Shown here in pieces: positions 23,067-31,796 of a stretch of DNA of 64,000 nucleotides. The position numbers were made by a program, and so were the translations under genes. The notes beneath the pieces were generated by a model. The model worked only from the letters and a program-made list of their open reading frames with translations, was not told the DNA's origin and made no database searches. Positions within the stretch are counted from its first letter, which is position 1, and the number at the start of each line of letters is the position of its first letter. Origin of the DNA: Pseudomonas azerbaijanoccidentalis. Its GTDB lineage: Bacteria > Pseudomonadota > Gammaproteobacteria > Pseudomonadales > Pseudomonadaceae. The DNA is taken from contig NZ_JAHSTU010000004.1 in the NCBI RefSeq assembly GCF_019145495.1, positions 186,001-250,000 on the forward strand, read 5' to 3'.

Positions 23067-23132
23067 TGCAGGAGCTGGCGAAGCCTGCGATCCTTTGATC
23101 TTAAAAGATCGCAGCCTGCGGCAGCTCCTGCA
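23067..23132. repeat. REP-type palindrome between ahcY and metF
   Basis: Inverted arms TGCAGGAGCTGGCGAAGCC... and ...GGCAGCTCCTGCA with GATCTTAAAAGATC at the centre form a long hairpin. It could partly insulate metF from ahcY transcription. Confidence 0.88.
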
Positions 23133-23173
23133 TGGAGCTTGCGTCAGGCTTACGTGTTTCCAAGGATATGACC

Positions 23174-24019
23174 ATGTCCCAAGATCGTCGCTACAGCTTC
23201 GAGTTCTTCCCTACGAAGACCGATGCTGGGCATGAAAAGCTGCTCGCCACTGCTCGCCAGTTGGCCACTTACAATCCTGATTTCTTCTCCTGCACCTACG
23301 GCGCCGGCGGTTCGACCCGTGATCGCACGCTGAACACCGTTTTGCAGCTTGAAAGCGAAGTCAAAGTTCCTGCCGCACCGCACCTGTCTTGTGTGGGCGA
23401 CAGCAAGGACGACCTGCGCGGCCTGCTGAGCCAATACAAAGCGGCCGGCATCAAGCGTATCGTTGCCCTGCGCGGTGACCTGCCTTCCGGCATGGGCATG
23501 GCCAGCGGCGAAATGCGCCACGCCAATGACCTGGTTGAATTCATTCGTGAAGAGACCGGCGACCATTTCCACATCGAAGTCGCCGCTTACCCGGAAATGC
23601 ATCCGCAAGCGCGCAACTTCGAAGACGATATCGCTAATTTCGTGCGCAAGGCCAACGCCGGCGCCGACAGTGCGATCACCCAGTACTTCTTCAACGCCGA
23701 CAGCTACTTCTACTTTGTCGAGCGTGTGCGGGCGTTGGGCGTGAACATCCCGATCGTGCCGGGCATCATGCCGATCACCAACTACAGCAAGCTGGCGCGC
23801 TTCTCCGATGCCTGCGGTGCGGAAATCCCGCGCTGGATCCGCAAGCAGCTGGAAGCGTACGGCGACGACACCGCGAGCATTCAGCGTTTCGGCGAGCAAG
23901 TCATCACCGAGATGTGCGAACGACTGCTCGAAGGTGGCGCCCCGGGCCTGCACTTCTACACACTGAATCAGGCTGAAGCGAGCCTGGCGGTGTGGAACAA
24001 CCTGAAGTTGCCGCGTTAA
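23174..24019 (+). CDS. metF: Methylenetetrahydrofolate reductase
   Basis: This flavoenzyme reduces 5,10-methylene-THF to 5-methyl-THF, the methyl donor for methionine synthase. The 281-residue length is standard. Signatures are YSFEFFPTK at the N-terminus, SCTYGAGGSTRDRT, and IVALRGDLPSG around residue 100. The ATG at 23174 lies seven bases after AAGGA; an ATG at 23168 would be too close. It follows ahcY in the order known from P. aeruginosa. Confidence 0.96.
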   Translation: MSQDRRYSFEFFPTKTDAGHEKLLATARQLATYNPDFFSCTYGAGGSTRDRTLNTVLQLESEVKVPAAPHLSCVGDSKDDLRGLLSQYKAAGIKRIVALRGDLPSGMGMASGEMRHANDLVEFIREETGDHFHIEVAAYPEMHPQARNFEDDIANFVRKANAGADSAITQYFFNADSYFYFVERVRALGVNIPIVPGIMPITNYSKLARFSDACGAEIPRWIRKQLEAYGDDTASIQRFGEQVITEMCERLLEGGAPGLHFYTLNQAEASLAVWNNLKLPR

Positions 24020-24042
24020 GCAAAAGCGGTAAAGGCAAGAGC

Positions 24043-24119
24043 AAAAGATCGCAGCCTTCGGCAGCTCCTACAGGGGTTACACGTCCCCATGCAGGAGCTG
24101 CCGAAGGCTGCGATCTTTT
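24043..24119. repeat. REP-type long palindrome after metF
   Basis: Near-perfect inverted arms AAAAGATCGCAGCCTTCGGC... and ...GCCGAAGGCTGCGATCTTTT lie between metF and the binding-protein gene. Confidence 0.9.
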
Positions 24120-24205
24120 GCATTTATTGTGACGCAACACTCGGAGATAGAGCTTCTGGTTCCCGGTTCTGGCTCTTTCCTGTTTCTCGTCGTAATCTCA
24201 ATCCC

Positions 24206-25021
24206 ATGCCTTTGATCACGCAGTTATTCGCCCTGCTTGTTTTCACTTGCCTGAGCTTCGCCGCTCGGGGCGAGAAGCTGCGCATTGTCACGGAACCGTG
24301 GGCACCTTACGTCTACGAAGAGAATGGCAACGCCCTGGGGCTGGACTACGAAACTACCGCGATTGTCTTCAAGCGCCTGGGCATCGAAGTGGAATGGCAA
24401 TTCCTGCCGTGGAAGCGCTGCCTGTCGATGCTCGAATCGGGTCAGGCGGACGGCGCGCTGGATATTTTCCACAGCGACGAACGCGATGCGACCCTGCTCT
24501 ACCCCAGCGAACCGCTGTCGGAAGTGCAGTTCGTGATGTTCTACGCCAACGACCGGCCCCATCCATTCCGTACCCTCGACGAACTGCGCGGCCTGACCAT
24601 CGGCACCTCGCCCGGTTACCTGTACAGCCAGGATTTCCGCGACTCGACGCTGTTCACCCGCGAACCGGCGCCGAGCCATGAAGCGAATTTCGGCAAGTTG
24701 GTCCGTGGCCGAATCGACCTGCTGATCACCGATCGCCGAGTCGGCCAGCACTTGCTCGACGAACTGAACATACGCGACAAGATCACCGAAAACCCGGCAA
24801 TCATCAGCCAGCAAAGCCAGTTCCTGGCGGTGCGCCGCAATGCCGGCATGGATTTGCTGGTGCAGCGTTTCGGGGCCGAACTCAAGCGGTTCAAACGTGA
24901 GCCCGCCTACGCGGAGCTGAGTGCGCGGTATGGTGCCGCGCCGCCAAACGCCTTGAGTTCTGCAAGGGCCACGGCCACTACCGCAAAAACCGTTGAGCAG
25001 CAGGAAAGCGGCGCGCAGTGA
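24206..25021 (+). CDS. Periplasmic substrate-binding protein, family 3 (amino-acid type)
   Basis: This 271-residue protein has a signal peptide ending near FAARG and the family 3 solute-binding fold: RIVTEPWAPYVYEENG at the start of the mature protein, LDYETTAIVFKRLG, and GTSPGYLYSQ in the second lobe. No permease or ATPase genes are next to it, so it is an orphan binding protein or a sensor-like domain. The ligand is not readable. The start at 24206 begins the signal peptide. The gene stops 223 bases before rhlE. Confidence 0.82.
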   Translation: MPLITQLFALLVFTCLSFAARGEKLRIVTEPWAPYVYEENGNALGLDYETTAIVFKRLGIEVEWQFLPWKRCLSMLESGQADGALDIFHSDERDATLLYPSEPLSEVQFVMFYANDRPHPFRTLDELRGLTIGTSPGYLYSQDFRDSTLFTREPAPSHEANFGKLVRGRIDLLITDRRVGQHLLDELNIRDKITENPAIISQQSQFLAVRRNAGMDLLVQRFGAELKRFKREPAYAELSARYGAAPPNALSSARATATTAKTVEQQESGAQ

Positions 25022-25030
25022 TTGCTCTGT

Positions 25031-25036
25031 TATACT
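25031..25036 (+). promoter_or_regulatory. Probable -10 element of the rhlE leader
   Basis: TATACT lies 209 bases before the rhlE start codon, just after the binding-protein stop. No good -35 is present at standard spacing. If used, it would give an untranslated leader of about 200 bases. Confidence 0.35.
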
Positions 25037-25244
25037 CCGGCGTTCCCGCCAGGCTCACGCCCGGACGCTCGGAATCGTAAAGGCATCTCGACCCCGCTAC
25101 AGCGCAGCTTTGCAGCCCGCGCGAGCGCTCCAGACGAGCTTTCGTGACCGAAGCAGGACCGGACGGGATTGCGTCCTCTTAAACGCTATTCGCGCCAGGC
25201 AAGACTCCCATTGGGCCAAGCCCTAACTTAGAACAGGATTACTC

Positions 25245-27124
25245 ATGTCCTTTGCTTCCCTCGGTCTCTCCGAGGCTTTAGTCCGCGCCATCGAGGCAGC
25301 GGGCTATACCGAGCCTACTCCGGTGCAACAGCGGGCCATTCCCGCCGTGTTGCAAGGTCGCGATCTGATGGTCGCGGCACAGACAGGTACCGGTAAAACC
25401 GGCGGTTTCGCCCTTCCGATCCTGGAGCGGTTGTTCCCCAACGGTCACCCGGACAAATCCCAGCGTCACGGCCCGCGCCAGCCACGCGTACTGGTCCTGA
25501 CCCCGACTCGCGAACTCGCGAACTCGCGGCGCAAGTACACGAAAGCTTCAAGGTCTATGCCCGTGACCTGAAATTCGTCAGCGCCTGCATCTTCGGCGGC
25601 GTCGGCATGAACCCTCAGGTTCAGGCCATGTCCCGTGGCGTAGACGTGCTCGTGGCCTGCCCTGGTCGCTTGCTCGACCTCGCCGGCCAAGGCAGCGTCG
25701 ACCTGTCCCACGTGGAAATCCTCGTACTGGACGAAGCCGACCGCATGCTCGACATGGGCTTCGTCCATGACGTGAAGAAAGTCCTGGCGCGCCTGCCTGC
25801 CAAACGTCAGAACCTGCTGTTCTCGGCGACGTTCTCCAAAGACATCACCGACCTCGCCGGCAAACTGCTGCACAACCCGGAACGCATCGAAGTCACGCCA
25901 CCGAACACCACGGTCGAGCGTATCGAACAGCGCGTATTCCGCCTGCCGGCCAGCCACAAGCGTTCGCTGCTGGCGCACCTGATCACCGCAGGCGCCTGGG
26001 AACAAGTGCTGGTCTTCACCCGCACCAAGCACGGCGCCAACCGCCTGGCCGAGTACCTGGACAAGCACGGCCTGAGCGCCGTCGCGATCCACGGTAACAA
26101 GAGCCAGAACGCCCGCACCAAAGCCCTGGCCGACTTCAAGGCCGGCACCGTGCGCATCCTGGTCGCCACCGACATCGCCGCTCGCGGCCTGGACATCGAC
26201 CAGTTGCCACACGTGGTCAACTTCGAACTGCCAAACGTCGATGAAGACTACGTGCACCGCATCGGTCGTACCGGCCGTGCCGGTCGTTCGGGCGAGGCGA
26301 TTTCGCTGGTCGCCCCGGATGAAGAAAAACTGCTGAAAAGCATCGAGCGCATGACCAAGCAGAAAATCGCCGATGGCGACCTGATGGGTTTCGATGCCAG
26401 CACCATTGAGGCCGAAAAGCCTGAAGTGCGCGAGCGTCCGGACATGCGCAACCCGCGCAACCCACGTGGCCCGCGCGGCGACGGTCCGAATGGCGGTGGC
26501 GGCGGTGGCGGCCGTAAAGACAAAGGCAAGGACAAGGGCAAGGAAAAACCGGCGTCGGGCGAACGCGGCGAGCGTCCTGCCCGTCAGCAGAAGCCACGCG
26601 AAGGCACCCCGGCCCGCGAACAGCGTCCGTCGCAGCCGCCTCGTGCCGCTGCTGACCGTGCACCGGACGAGTTCCTGGACGACGATATCGATAACTTCGG
26701 TAACCGCGTCGACTACGTTCCGCAGCAAAAGCCGGCTCAGGGCCGTGGCCGTCGTCCGGGTGCTCCGGCACAAGGCACGGCTGCTGGTGCAGGCGCACCG
26801 CGTGGCGGCAAGCCACAGGGTCGTCAGAGCGGTCCACGCAACAGCGATGGCGCCACCACCGGCACTCCACCGGCCAAGCGCAGTGGCCCACGCAATGGTG
26901 CGCCACGTGACGGCCAGGCCCGTCGCGAAGATTCGCGCAACCGTCGCCCGGCACGTGACGACCAGCCGCGTTCGGAACCGGCCGTGCAGAACCCGCGCGG
27001 TCCGGCACCGAAGATCATGCACAAGGAGTCGAAGGCTGACCGCTTCCCGACACCTGAGCAACTGGATCAACTGCCAAGCCGTCCTCGTGGTGAAAAACCG
27101 GCGTTGCTGACCCGCAATCGCTGA
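25245..27124 (+). pseudogene. rhlE: DEAD-box RNA helicase rhlE, frameshifted by an 8-bp tandem duplication
   Basis: The first frame (25245-25571) encodes the Q motif [10 protein letters not shown], motif I AQTGTGKT and motif Ia PTRELA, then runs out of frame. The downstream frame encodes the rest of the helicase: DEAD box [14 protein letters not shown] motif [20 protein letters not shown] and [10 protein letters not shown], followed by a long Gly/Arg/Lys-rich basic tail to 27124. At 25511-25526 the sequence CGAACTCG occurs twice in perfect tandem. Removing one copy restores [21 protein letters not shown] and a single open frame of 623 codons. As read here the protein would be truncated after motif Ia at 108 residues. 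The second part has an ATG at 25607 without a good ribosome binding site. It could be a true mutation, a reversible switch or a sequence error. Confidence 0.9.
25511..25526 (+). repeat. Perfect 8-bp tandem repeat causing the rhlE frameshift
   Basis: CGAACTCG is duplicated head to tail within the codons for the ELA of motif Ia. Eight extra bases shift the frame; loss of one unit by slippage would restore it. Confidence 0.93.
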
Positions 27125-27138
27125 TTTAACACTGCCAT

Positions 27139-27177
27139 AAAAAATGCCCCGGCTCGTGAGAGTCGGGGCATTTTTTT
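27139..27177. terminator. rhlE terminator
   Basis: The stem TGCCCCGGCTC with GAGTCGGGGCA is flanked by A-runs and T-runs. It follows the rhlE stop codon and could act in both directions. Confidence 0.93.
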
Positions 27178-27195
27178 ATGGCCGCAAAGTGCTTT

Positions 27196-27263
27196 TGTAG
27201 GAGCTGCCGCAAGCTGCGATCTTTTAAACGATCAAAAGATCGCAGCCTGCGGCAGCTCCTACA
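27196..27263. repeat. REP-type long palindrome (GTAGGAGCTG family)
   Basis: Inverted TGTAGGAGCTGCCGCA... and ...TGCGGCAGCTCCTACA arms lie between the converging rhlE and yceI genes. Confidence 0.9.
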
Positions 27264-27272
27264 GTCTCAGCA

Positions 27273-27869
27273 TTACTTCGCCTTCACACCTTCAAAGGAT
27301 ACGTACAGCTCAACGGCATCGGACGCTGGGCCCAGGTCTTTCTGCTTGCCGAAATCGGAACGCTTGATGCTGGTAGTGCCTTCGAAACCGGCACGGTAGC
27401 CGCCCCATGGATCCTTGCCTTCACCCAGGAAAGTGGCCTTGACCACGACTGGCTTGGTCACGCCTGCGATGGTCAGGTCGCCAGCCACGTCGGCAGTGTC
27501 TTTGCCAGCGGCGTTCTTGCCGGTGGATTTGACGCTGGTGGAAACGAAGGTGGCTTTGGCGAACTTGCCTGCGTTGAGGAAATCACCACTGGCGATGTGC
27601 TTATCGCGCTCGGCATGATTGGTGAACACGCTGGCGGTGTTCACGTTGAACTCGATCTTGCTGTCTTCAGGCTTGGCAGCGTCGAAGCTGAACTTGCCGT
27701 CGATGTCCTTGAAAGTACCGGTGATGAAGCTGTAGCCCAGGTGGCTGATCTTGAAGTCAACGAAGGCGTGCTGGCCTTCTTTGTCGACCACGTAGTCAGC
27801 GGCCATTACGTTACCGGCGGACAACAGGGCGGAGCCGATTGCCAGAGCGGCCAGAGTCTTTTTCAACAT
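27273..27869 (-). CDS. yceI: YceI-family periplasmic protein
   Basis: This 198-residue exported protein has a signal peptide cleaved at VMA-A. The YceI lipocalin-like barrel is recognised by [19 protein letters not shown] at the mature N-terminus, [17 protein letters not shown] in the middle and [13 protein letters not shown] later. YceI proteins bind long isoprenoid or lipid ligands and are often co-transcribed with cytochrome b561, as here (32-base gap). The start at 27869 is preceded by AAGGAAA. Confidence 0.94.
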   Translation of the reverse strand: MLKKTLAALAIGSALLSAGNVMAADYVVDKEGQHAFVDFKISHLGYSFITGTFKDIDGKFSFDAAKPEDSKIEFNVNTASVFTNHAERDKHIASGDFLNAGKFAKATFVSTSVKSTGKNAAGKDTADVAGDLTIAGVTKPVVVKATFLGEGKDPWGGYRAGFEGTTSIKRSDFGKQKDLGPASDAVELYVSFEGVKAK

Positions 27870-27901
27870 ACTTTGTTTTCCTTTGGAGTCGAGGTTGAAC
27901 T

Positions 27902-28453
27902 TCAGGCTTTGCGACCCAGCATTCGTTTGAGGGTCACATCACGGTCGATAAAGTGGTGCTTCAATGCTGCCAACGCATGGAGGCCGGAAAAAATTACCAA
28001 CGCCCACGCCAGGTAGAAGTGAATCACGCCAGCGGTATCTGCCTGGTCCGGCAGTCCGGATACCAGCGCAGGGACTTCAAACAAGCCAAACACCGGGATA
28101 CCGACACCGTCTGCGGTGGAAATCAGGTAACCGGCAACCATCACAGCAAACAGACTGAGATACAGAAAGCCATGGCCGAACTTGGCGCCGAGGCGCGTCA
28201 TGCGGCTGTAGCTGGACAGGGTCGGTGGCGGCGGGCTGATAAAACGCCACAACACCCGCAGCACCATCACACCCAGCAACACCAGGCCGATACTCTTGTG
28301 CAGGTCCGGCGCGTCTTTACGCCAAGTGCTGTAGTAGTCGAGCCCGACCATCCACAACCCGAGCGCGAACAAACCGACGACCGCCAGTGCCACACCCCAG
28401 TGCATGAAGATGCTGACCCAGCCGTAACGGGAGGTAGAGTTTCGTAGCTGCAT
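27902..28453 (-). CDS. Cytochrome b561
   Basis: This 183-residue inner-membrane protein has four helices of the bacterial cytochrome b561 family. Histidines that can bind two haems b lie in the [61 protein letters not shown] segments. It is thought to move electrons from the quinone pool or to superoxide. It is the first gene of the pair with yceI. Confidence 0.93.
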   Translation of the reverse strand: MQLRNSTSRYGWVSIFMHWGVALAVVGLFALGLWMVGLDYYSTWRKDAPDLHKSIGLVLLGVMVLRVLWRFISPPPPTLSSYSRMTRLGAKFGHGFLYLSLFAVMVAGYLISTADGVGIPVFGLFEVPALVSGLPDQADTAGVIHFYLAWALVIFSGLHALAALKHHFIDRDVTLKRMLGRKA

Positions 28454-28925
28454 TGCCTAGATCCTGTAAGTGCTGGCCCAAGACTATCGATTTATCTATC
28501 GAATTAAAGCCGAAAATTTCGCTTTGAAATATCGATAAATGCGATCAAGACCCTGCAGCAAGCAAGTTAAGGAAAGATTAAAGCCGAAATTGTGAAAAAA
28601 AGTGAATACAAAACAGACAACACCTGTATCAAAATTTTTATTCGATGGCTGCCACCGTTTTTTTTCGACCCACCACACGGCCCTTGAGCAGAATGCAACC
28701 TGTAGCAGCTGCCGAAGGCTGCGTTCGGCTGCGAAGCAGGCGCAAAGTCAAAACTCGCGGTCTGTCAGATAGACCACCTGCGCAGCCGAACGCAGCCTTC
28801 GGCAGCTGCTACGTGGAGTCGCGATGTGGCTTGGTTAATTAGTTTGCAATACATATGTACCGCAACTTACAAAGTTGGACTTGATTCAATGAGCACTCAA
28901 CAACTCATTGATCAAGGAATGAACC
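28454..28925. other. AT-rich intergenic region with promoter-like and repeat elements
   Basis: No gene is supported here. The first 200 bases are AT-rich and contain an interrupted inverted repeat, ATTTATC at 28490-28496 and GATAAAT at 28534-28540, near the cytochrome b561 start; this could be a control site. A long inverted repeat follows at 28702-28812, then the leader of the lectin gene. Confidence 0.5.
28702..28812. repeat. Perfect 32-bp inverted repeat (GTAGCAGCTGCCG family)
   Basis: Left arm 28702-28733 is perfectly complementary to 28781-28812, with a 47-base spacer. The arm combines GTAGCAGCTGCCGAAGGC with TGCGTTCGGCTGCG. It differs from the two commoner REP types in the window by GTAGCAG instead of GTAGGAG and by the second TTCGGC segment. 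Confidence 0.93.
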
Positions 28926-29438
28926 ATGGCTATCAGATATACGCCGTTTCAAGCGAGTGGCTCGCCAGTACTGCCTCCCAACCAAACAATGACACCTGGG
29001 CAATATCTCATGTCCCCAAACGGACGATTTCGCTTGGTACTGAAAGTGGATGGCAATTTAGTAATCACCGACAACGGTGCCGTGATCTGGATTGCAGATG
29101 GCAATCAGATTTACAGCAGAACGTTATATCCGAAAAAAATGCGTGAACCCGTGATGTTTGTGATCAGCAACAATGGTTTTCTTTATGACCCGTCCAGAAG
29201 GCGTTTATGGATCGCTGACAGCACTCACAGCATTGATAAATCGCTTTGGTACAACGCTTGTATGGTCATGCAAGACGACGGCAATTTGGTCATTTACGAT
29301 CAGCGCACGGGAAACCTGTGCTGGGCGCGCTTTGGCTTTGTCCCTGGTCGAATTCCAAAGTCCAAGCAAAGGTGGGTAAAAGTGCTACCGGATGGTAAAC
29401 AGATTCATGAATGGAAATTTTCGCTGGGCCCTCTTTAA
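28926..29438 (+). CDS. B-lectin (monocot mannose-binding type) domain protein
   Basis: This 170-residue protein has the beta-prism fold repeats of bulb-type mannose-binding lectins. TPGQYLMSPNGRFRLVLK leads into a degenerate sugar site KVDGNLVIT (residues 40-48), and a full QxDxNxVxY site QDDGNLVIY is at 116-124. An inserted segment separates the sub-repeats. There is no signal peptide, as in lectin-like bacteriocins (LlpA), but those usually have two such domains and about 270 residues. The ATG at 28926 follows AAGGAA by six bases. The surrounding DNA is AT-richer than the rest of the window, suggesting acquisition. It could be a small bacteriocin-like or a glycan-binding protein. Confidence 0.82.
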   Translation: MAIRYTPFQASGSPVLPPNQTMTPGQYLMSPNGRFRLVLKVDGNLVITDNGAVIWIADGNQIYSRTLYPKKMREPVMFVISNNGFLYDPSRRRLWIADSTHSIDKSLWYNACMVMQDDGNLVIYDQRTGNLCWARFGFVPGRIPKSKQRWVKVLPDGKQIHEWKFSLGPL

Positions 29439-29453
29439 TCGCTTTGAATGACT

Positions 29454-29621
29454 TTAACTTCTAAGGACCTTTGTAAATGGGAGGTGGTTGTAAGCAATCA
29501 GAATCATATGGATTGATATCACATTTATAGGCCAGCTCATGACCGTATCCTTCAGGGAAAACTCACCACCCTTACAACCATAAAGTGACATCAATAACAT
29601 TATCACCACTAGTGCTTTCAT
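29454..29621 (-). CDS. Tiny lipoprotein, unknown function
   Basis: This 55-residue protein has a lipoprotein signal (MKALVVIMLLMSLYGC, Cys16) and a short mature part KGGEFSLKD... with a second hydrophobic stretch. The start at 29621 is favoured because a strong GGAGG lies a few bases upstream and because it opens the signal peptide; the open frame to 29669 is longer but lacks that. It converges with the lectin gene, only 15 bases away. I recognise no family. A role as partner or immunity factor of the lectin would be speculation. Confidence 0.5.
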   Translation of the reverse strand: MKALVVIMLLMSLYGCKGGEFSLKDTVMSWPINVISIHMILIAYNHLPFTKVLRS

Positions 29622-29765
29622 ATACCCTCCGGAGTTTTGAAAAGCATAGATTTCAACGCCCTTCATCATCCATCATTTACTTCTGATTAAATTGTGGGAA
29701 GAGTCTGATATGTATTCGGAGTGTGTAGGACCGGGATCATGAATCACGACGTCTGATAAATGAGC

Positions 29766-29800
29766 AAAAAAAAGCGCGGCCCTCGGGCCGCGCTTTTATA
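29766..29800 (-). terminator. Terminator of the FAD oxidase gene
   Basis: The stem AAAGCGCGGCCC with GGGCCGCGCTTT around a TC loop is followed on the minus strand by a T-run. It lies just beyond the oxidase stop codon. Confidence 0.93.
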
Positions 29801-29810
29801 TACCTGAACG

Positions 29811-31574
29811 TTACTGAGCTTTGGTCTCAGTCGTCGCGGCCGGTTTGGCCGCGGGCTTCTTGGCCGGCTCGGTTTTCTTCACCGGGGCTTTGGCCGGGGC
29901 TTTTTTGGCCTCGGTCTTGGCGGCCGGTTTTGCCGGGGTCTTGGCGGGAGCTTTCTTGGCCGGTTCTGCTTTCACCGGTGTTGCAGGCTTCGGAGCTTCA
30001 ACCGGCGCCGGTGCAGCGACCGGGGCTGGAGCAGGCGCCGGGGCTGGTGGTGCAACAGGCTCAGGTGCCTTGACCGGCTCTGGCTTTTTCTCGTCATCCG
30101 AGCCGCCGAACAGGTTGGTGAAGAAGTTGCCCTTCTTCGCCGCCGCGCCAGCGCCTGCCGCTGCCGCAGCAGCTGCCGGTACGACTTTCGCAGGTTCGAA
30201 GGACTTGCCTGCTGCCAGGTCTTCAACCTGACTGGCAGCACGCTGGCCGGTGCGCAATGCGCCTTCCAGGGTGCCCGGGTACAGGGTGTCGGTGTGTTCG
30301 CCAGCGAACGCTACGCGCTGGATCGGACGTTCCCACAGACGCCAGTATTTGCTGATCTGGCCTGGACCGAAGGCCAGGTAAGCGCCACCCATCGAAGGGT
30401 CGGTGCTATAGCGACGGATTTCATAGCCGGTGAACGAGCCACGCGCCTGTGGATAAAACGCATGCAGACGGATCAACACCTGATCGACCATTTGCTTGTC
30501 GCCAAACGCTTGCATCACGCGGGCGTTGTCGCCCGACAGGTTGATCACCACGTTGGCGCCGCCCTTCAGGGCTGGCTCGATCCACAACATGCCAAGGCCG
30601 GCGTTGCTGAAGATTTCGCCGGACATGCGCGCCTTGGGCTCCCAGACCGGGGTCTTGAACTTCAGCATGATCTGGTCGCGCCAACCGTAGTTGGTGCCCT
30701 TGATCGCGGCCAGGTGTTGAGCGTCCAGCGCCGGGGTCATCTGGATCTTGTTCAGCGCGCGCAATGGCACGGCCAGCACGACGTAGTCCGCCTGATAGCC
30801 AACGCTGCCGACTTTGACGGTGACGCTGTCCTTATCCTGGATGATCGCCGAGACAGGCGAGCTGGTCTTGATGGTTTTCAGCTGTTTGACGAAGGCCTGA
30901 GCCAGCACCGGGCTGCCACCGACCAGGCGCGAAGCCCGCAGGTCACGGTCGGAAACGCCGCGGTACACACGGCTCTGCTGAGCGAAGTACAGCAGCGAGA
31001 TGCGCGAAGGTTCGTCATAACGGGTACGAATCTGCTGGTTCACCAGCTGACGGGCGGTGGCCGGCAGGTTCAGGCGATCCAGCCAGTTGGACACATTGAT
31101 CTGGTCCAGGGCGTGCAGGGTGCTGTTGGCCGACGGGTTTTGCGGGTCATCGATCGAACGAGCGAGGTCGTCAACGGTCTTTTCGTAGCGTTTGAGCGCT
31201 TCGGCAGTGGTCGGGTCCTTGGTGGCCAGATCGGCAGCGGTGTAATACACGCCGTCGATCAAGTAGCCTGGAGTCCGCACAAACTCAGGGGCCGGCGTGG
31301 TGCTCAGCTTGAAGGTCGATACGTATTTGTTCAGCACCGGCTGGGTCTTGTCGTTGCCGATCCACTCGCTGGTGGCCATGCCGGAACGGCCGCCCAGGCT
31401 CGATTTGGCTTCCAGCAGGGTGACCTGCCAGCCTTTGTTTTGCAGTTCATACGCCGCCGTCAGGCCCGAGACCCCGCCACCGATCACGATCGCGGTTTTA
31501 TCCTTGGCCAGCGCAGACACGCTGAACAGCCCCAACATCACCAGCGCACAGGCGCGCAGCCAACCGACAGACAT
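29811..31574 (-). CDS. Exported flavin amine-oxidase-like protein with Lys/Ala/Pro-rich tail
   Basis: This 587-residue protein has a signal peptide (SALA-K, about residue 23) and an FAD-binding amine-oxidase domain: GGGVSG at 32-37, LEAKSSLGGRSG soon after, and FAGEHTDTLYPGTLEGALRTG near residue 430, the usual C-terminal FAD motif. From about residue 454 onward it carries a 134-residue low-complexity tail: poly-Ala, NFFTNLFGGSDDEKK, Pro/Ala repeats, then AKKAPAK/PAAKTEAKK repeats resembling histone H1 or AlgP. The enzyme would work in the periplasm. The substrate is unknown. It is divergent from bioA, an order also known in P. aeruginosa. Confidence 0.88.
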   Translation of the reverse strand: MSVGWLRACALVMLGLFSVSALAKDKTAIVIGGGVSGLTAAYELQNKGWQVTLLEAKSSLGGRSGMATSEWIGNDKTQPVLNKYVSTFKLSTTPAPEFVRTPGYLIDGVYYTAADLATKDPTTAEALKRYEKTVDDLARSIDDPQNPSANSTLHALDQINVSNWLDRLNLPATARQLVNQQIRTRYDEPSRISLLYFAQQSRVYRGVSDRDLRASRLVGGSPVLAQAFVKQLKTIKTSSPVSAIIQDKDSVTVKVGSVGYQADYVVLAVPLRALNKIQMTPALDAQHLAAIKGTNYGWRDQIMLKFKTPVWEPKARMSGEIFSNAGLGMLWIEPALKGGANVVINLSGDNARVMQAFGDKQMVDQVLIRLHAFYPQARGSFTGYEIRRYSTDPSMGGAYLAFGPGQISKYWRLWERPIQRVAFAGEHTDTLYPGTLEGALRTGQRAASQVEDLAAGKSFEPAKVVPAAAAAAAGAGAAAKKGNFFTNLFGGSDDEKKPEPVKAPEPVAPPAPAPAPAPVAAPAPVEAPKPATPVKAEPAKKAPAKTPAKPAAKTEAKKAPAKAPVKKTEPAKKPAAKPAATTETKAQ

Positions 31575-31796
31575 TCAGCGAACTCCGGAAATACACGAAA
31601 AATGAGCGATTTTTGCGAGCCAGACGACTCAAGAGCCGAGAAGGATACGTCAGGCATCTGACGCCCGCCAGCAACGTCTATCGGCCTATACAAAGTAGCT
31701 CAATCGACACAATGGGTTGTCCCGGTGGCGTGCATTGCATAGGCTTGCGCGATTGTTTGTTCGCGCCTGCCGCGGACCGCCTCGAGGAGAGAGAAA

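Noticed and set aside
25500..25620. Programmed ribosomal frameshift in rhlE
   Set aside because: No slippery heptamer or downstream pseudoknot is visible, and a perfect 8-bp duplication explains the shift more simply.
25466..27070. 534-residue minus-strand frame over rhlE
   Set aside because: It mirrors the helicase and its basic tail and shows Arg/Ala-rich noise rather than a domain.
28826..29146. 106-residue frame overlapping the lectin gene start
   Set aside because: It is in another frame of the lectin gene, which has the better ribosome binding site and recognisable motifs.
30294..31661. 455-residue plus-strand frame over the FAD oxidase gene
   Set aside because: It is antisense to the oxidase, whose FAD motifs are clear.
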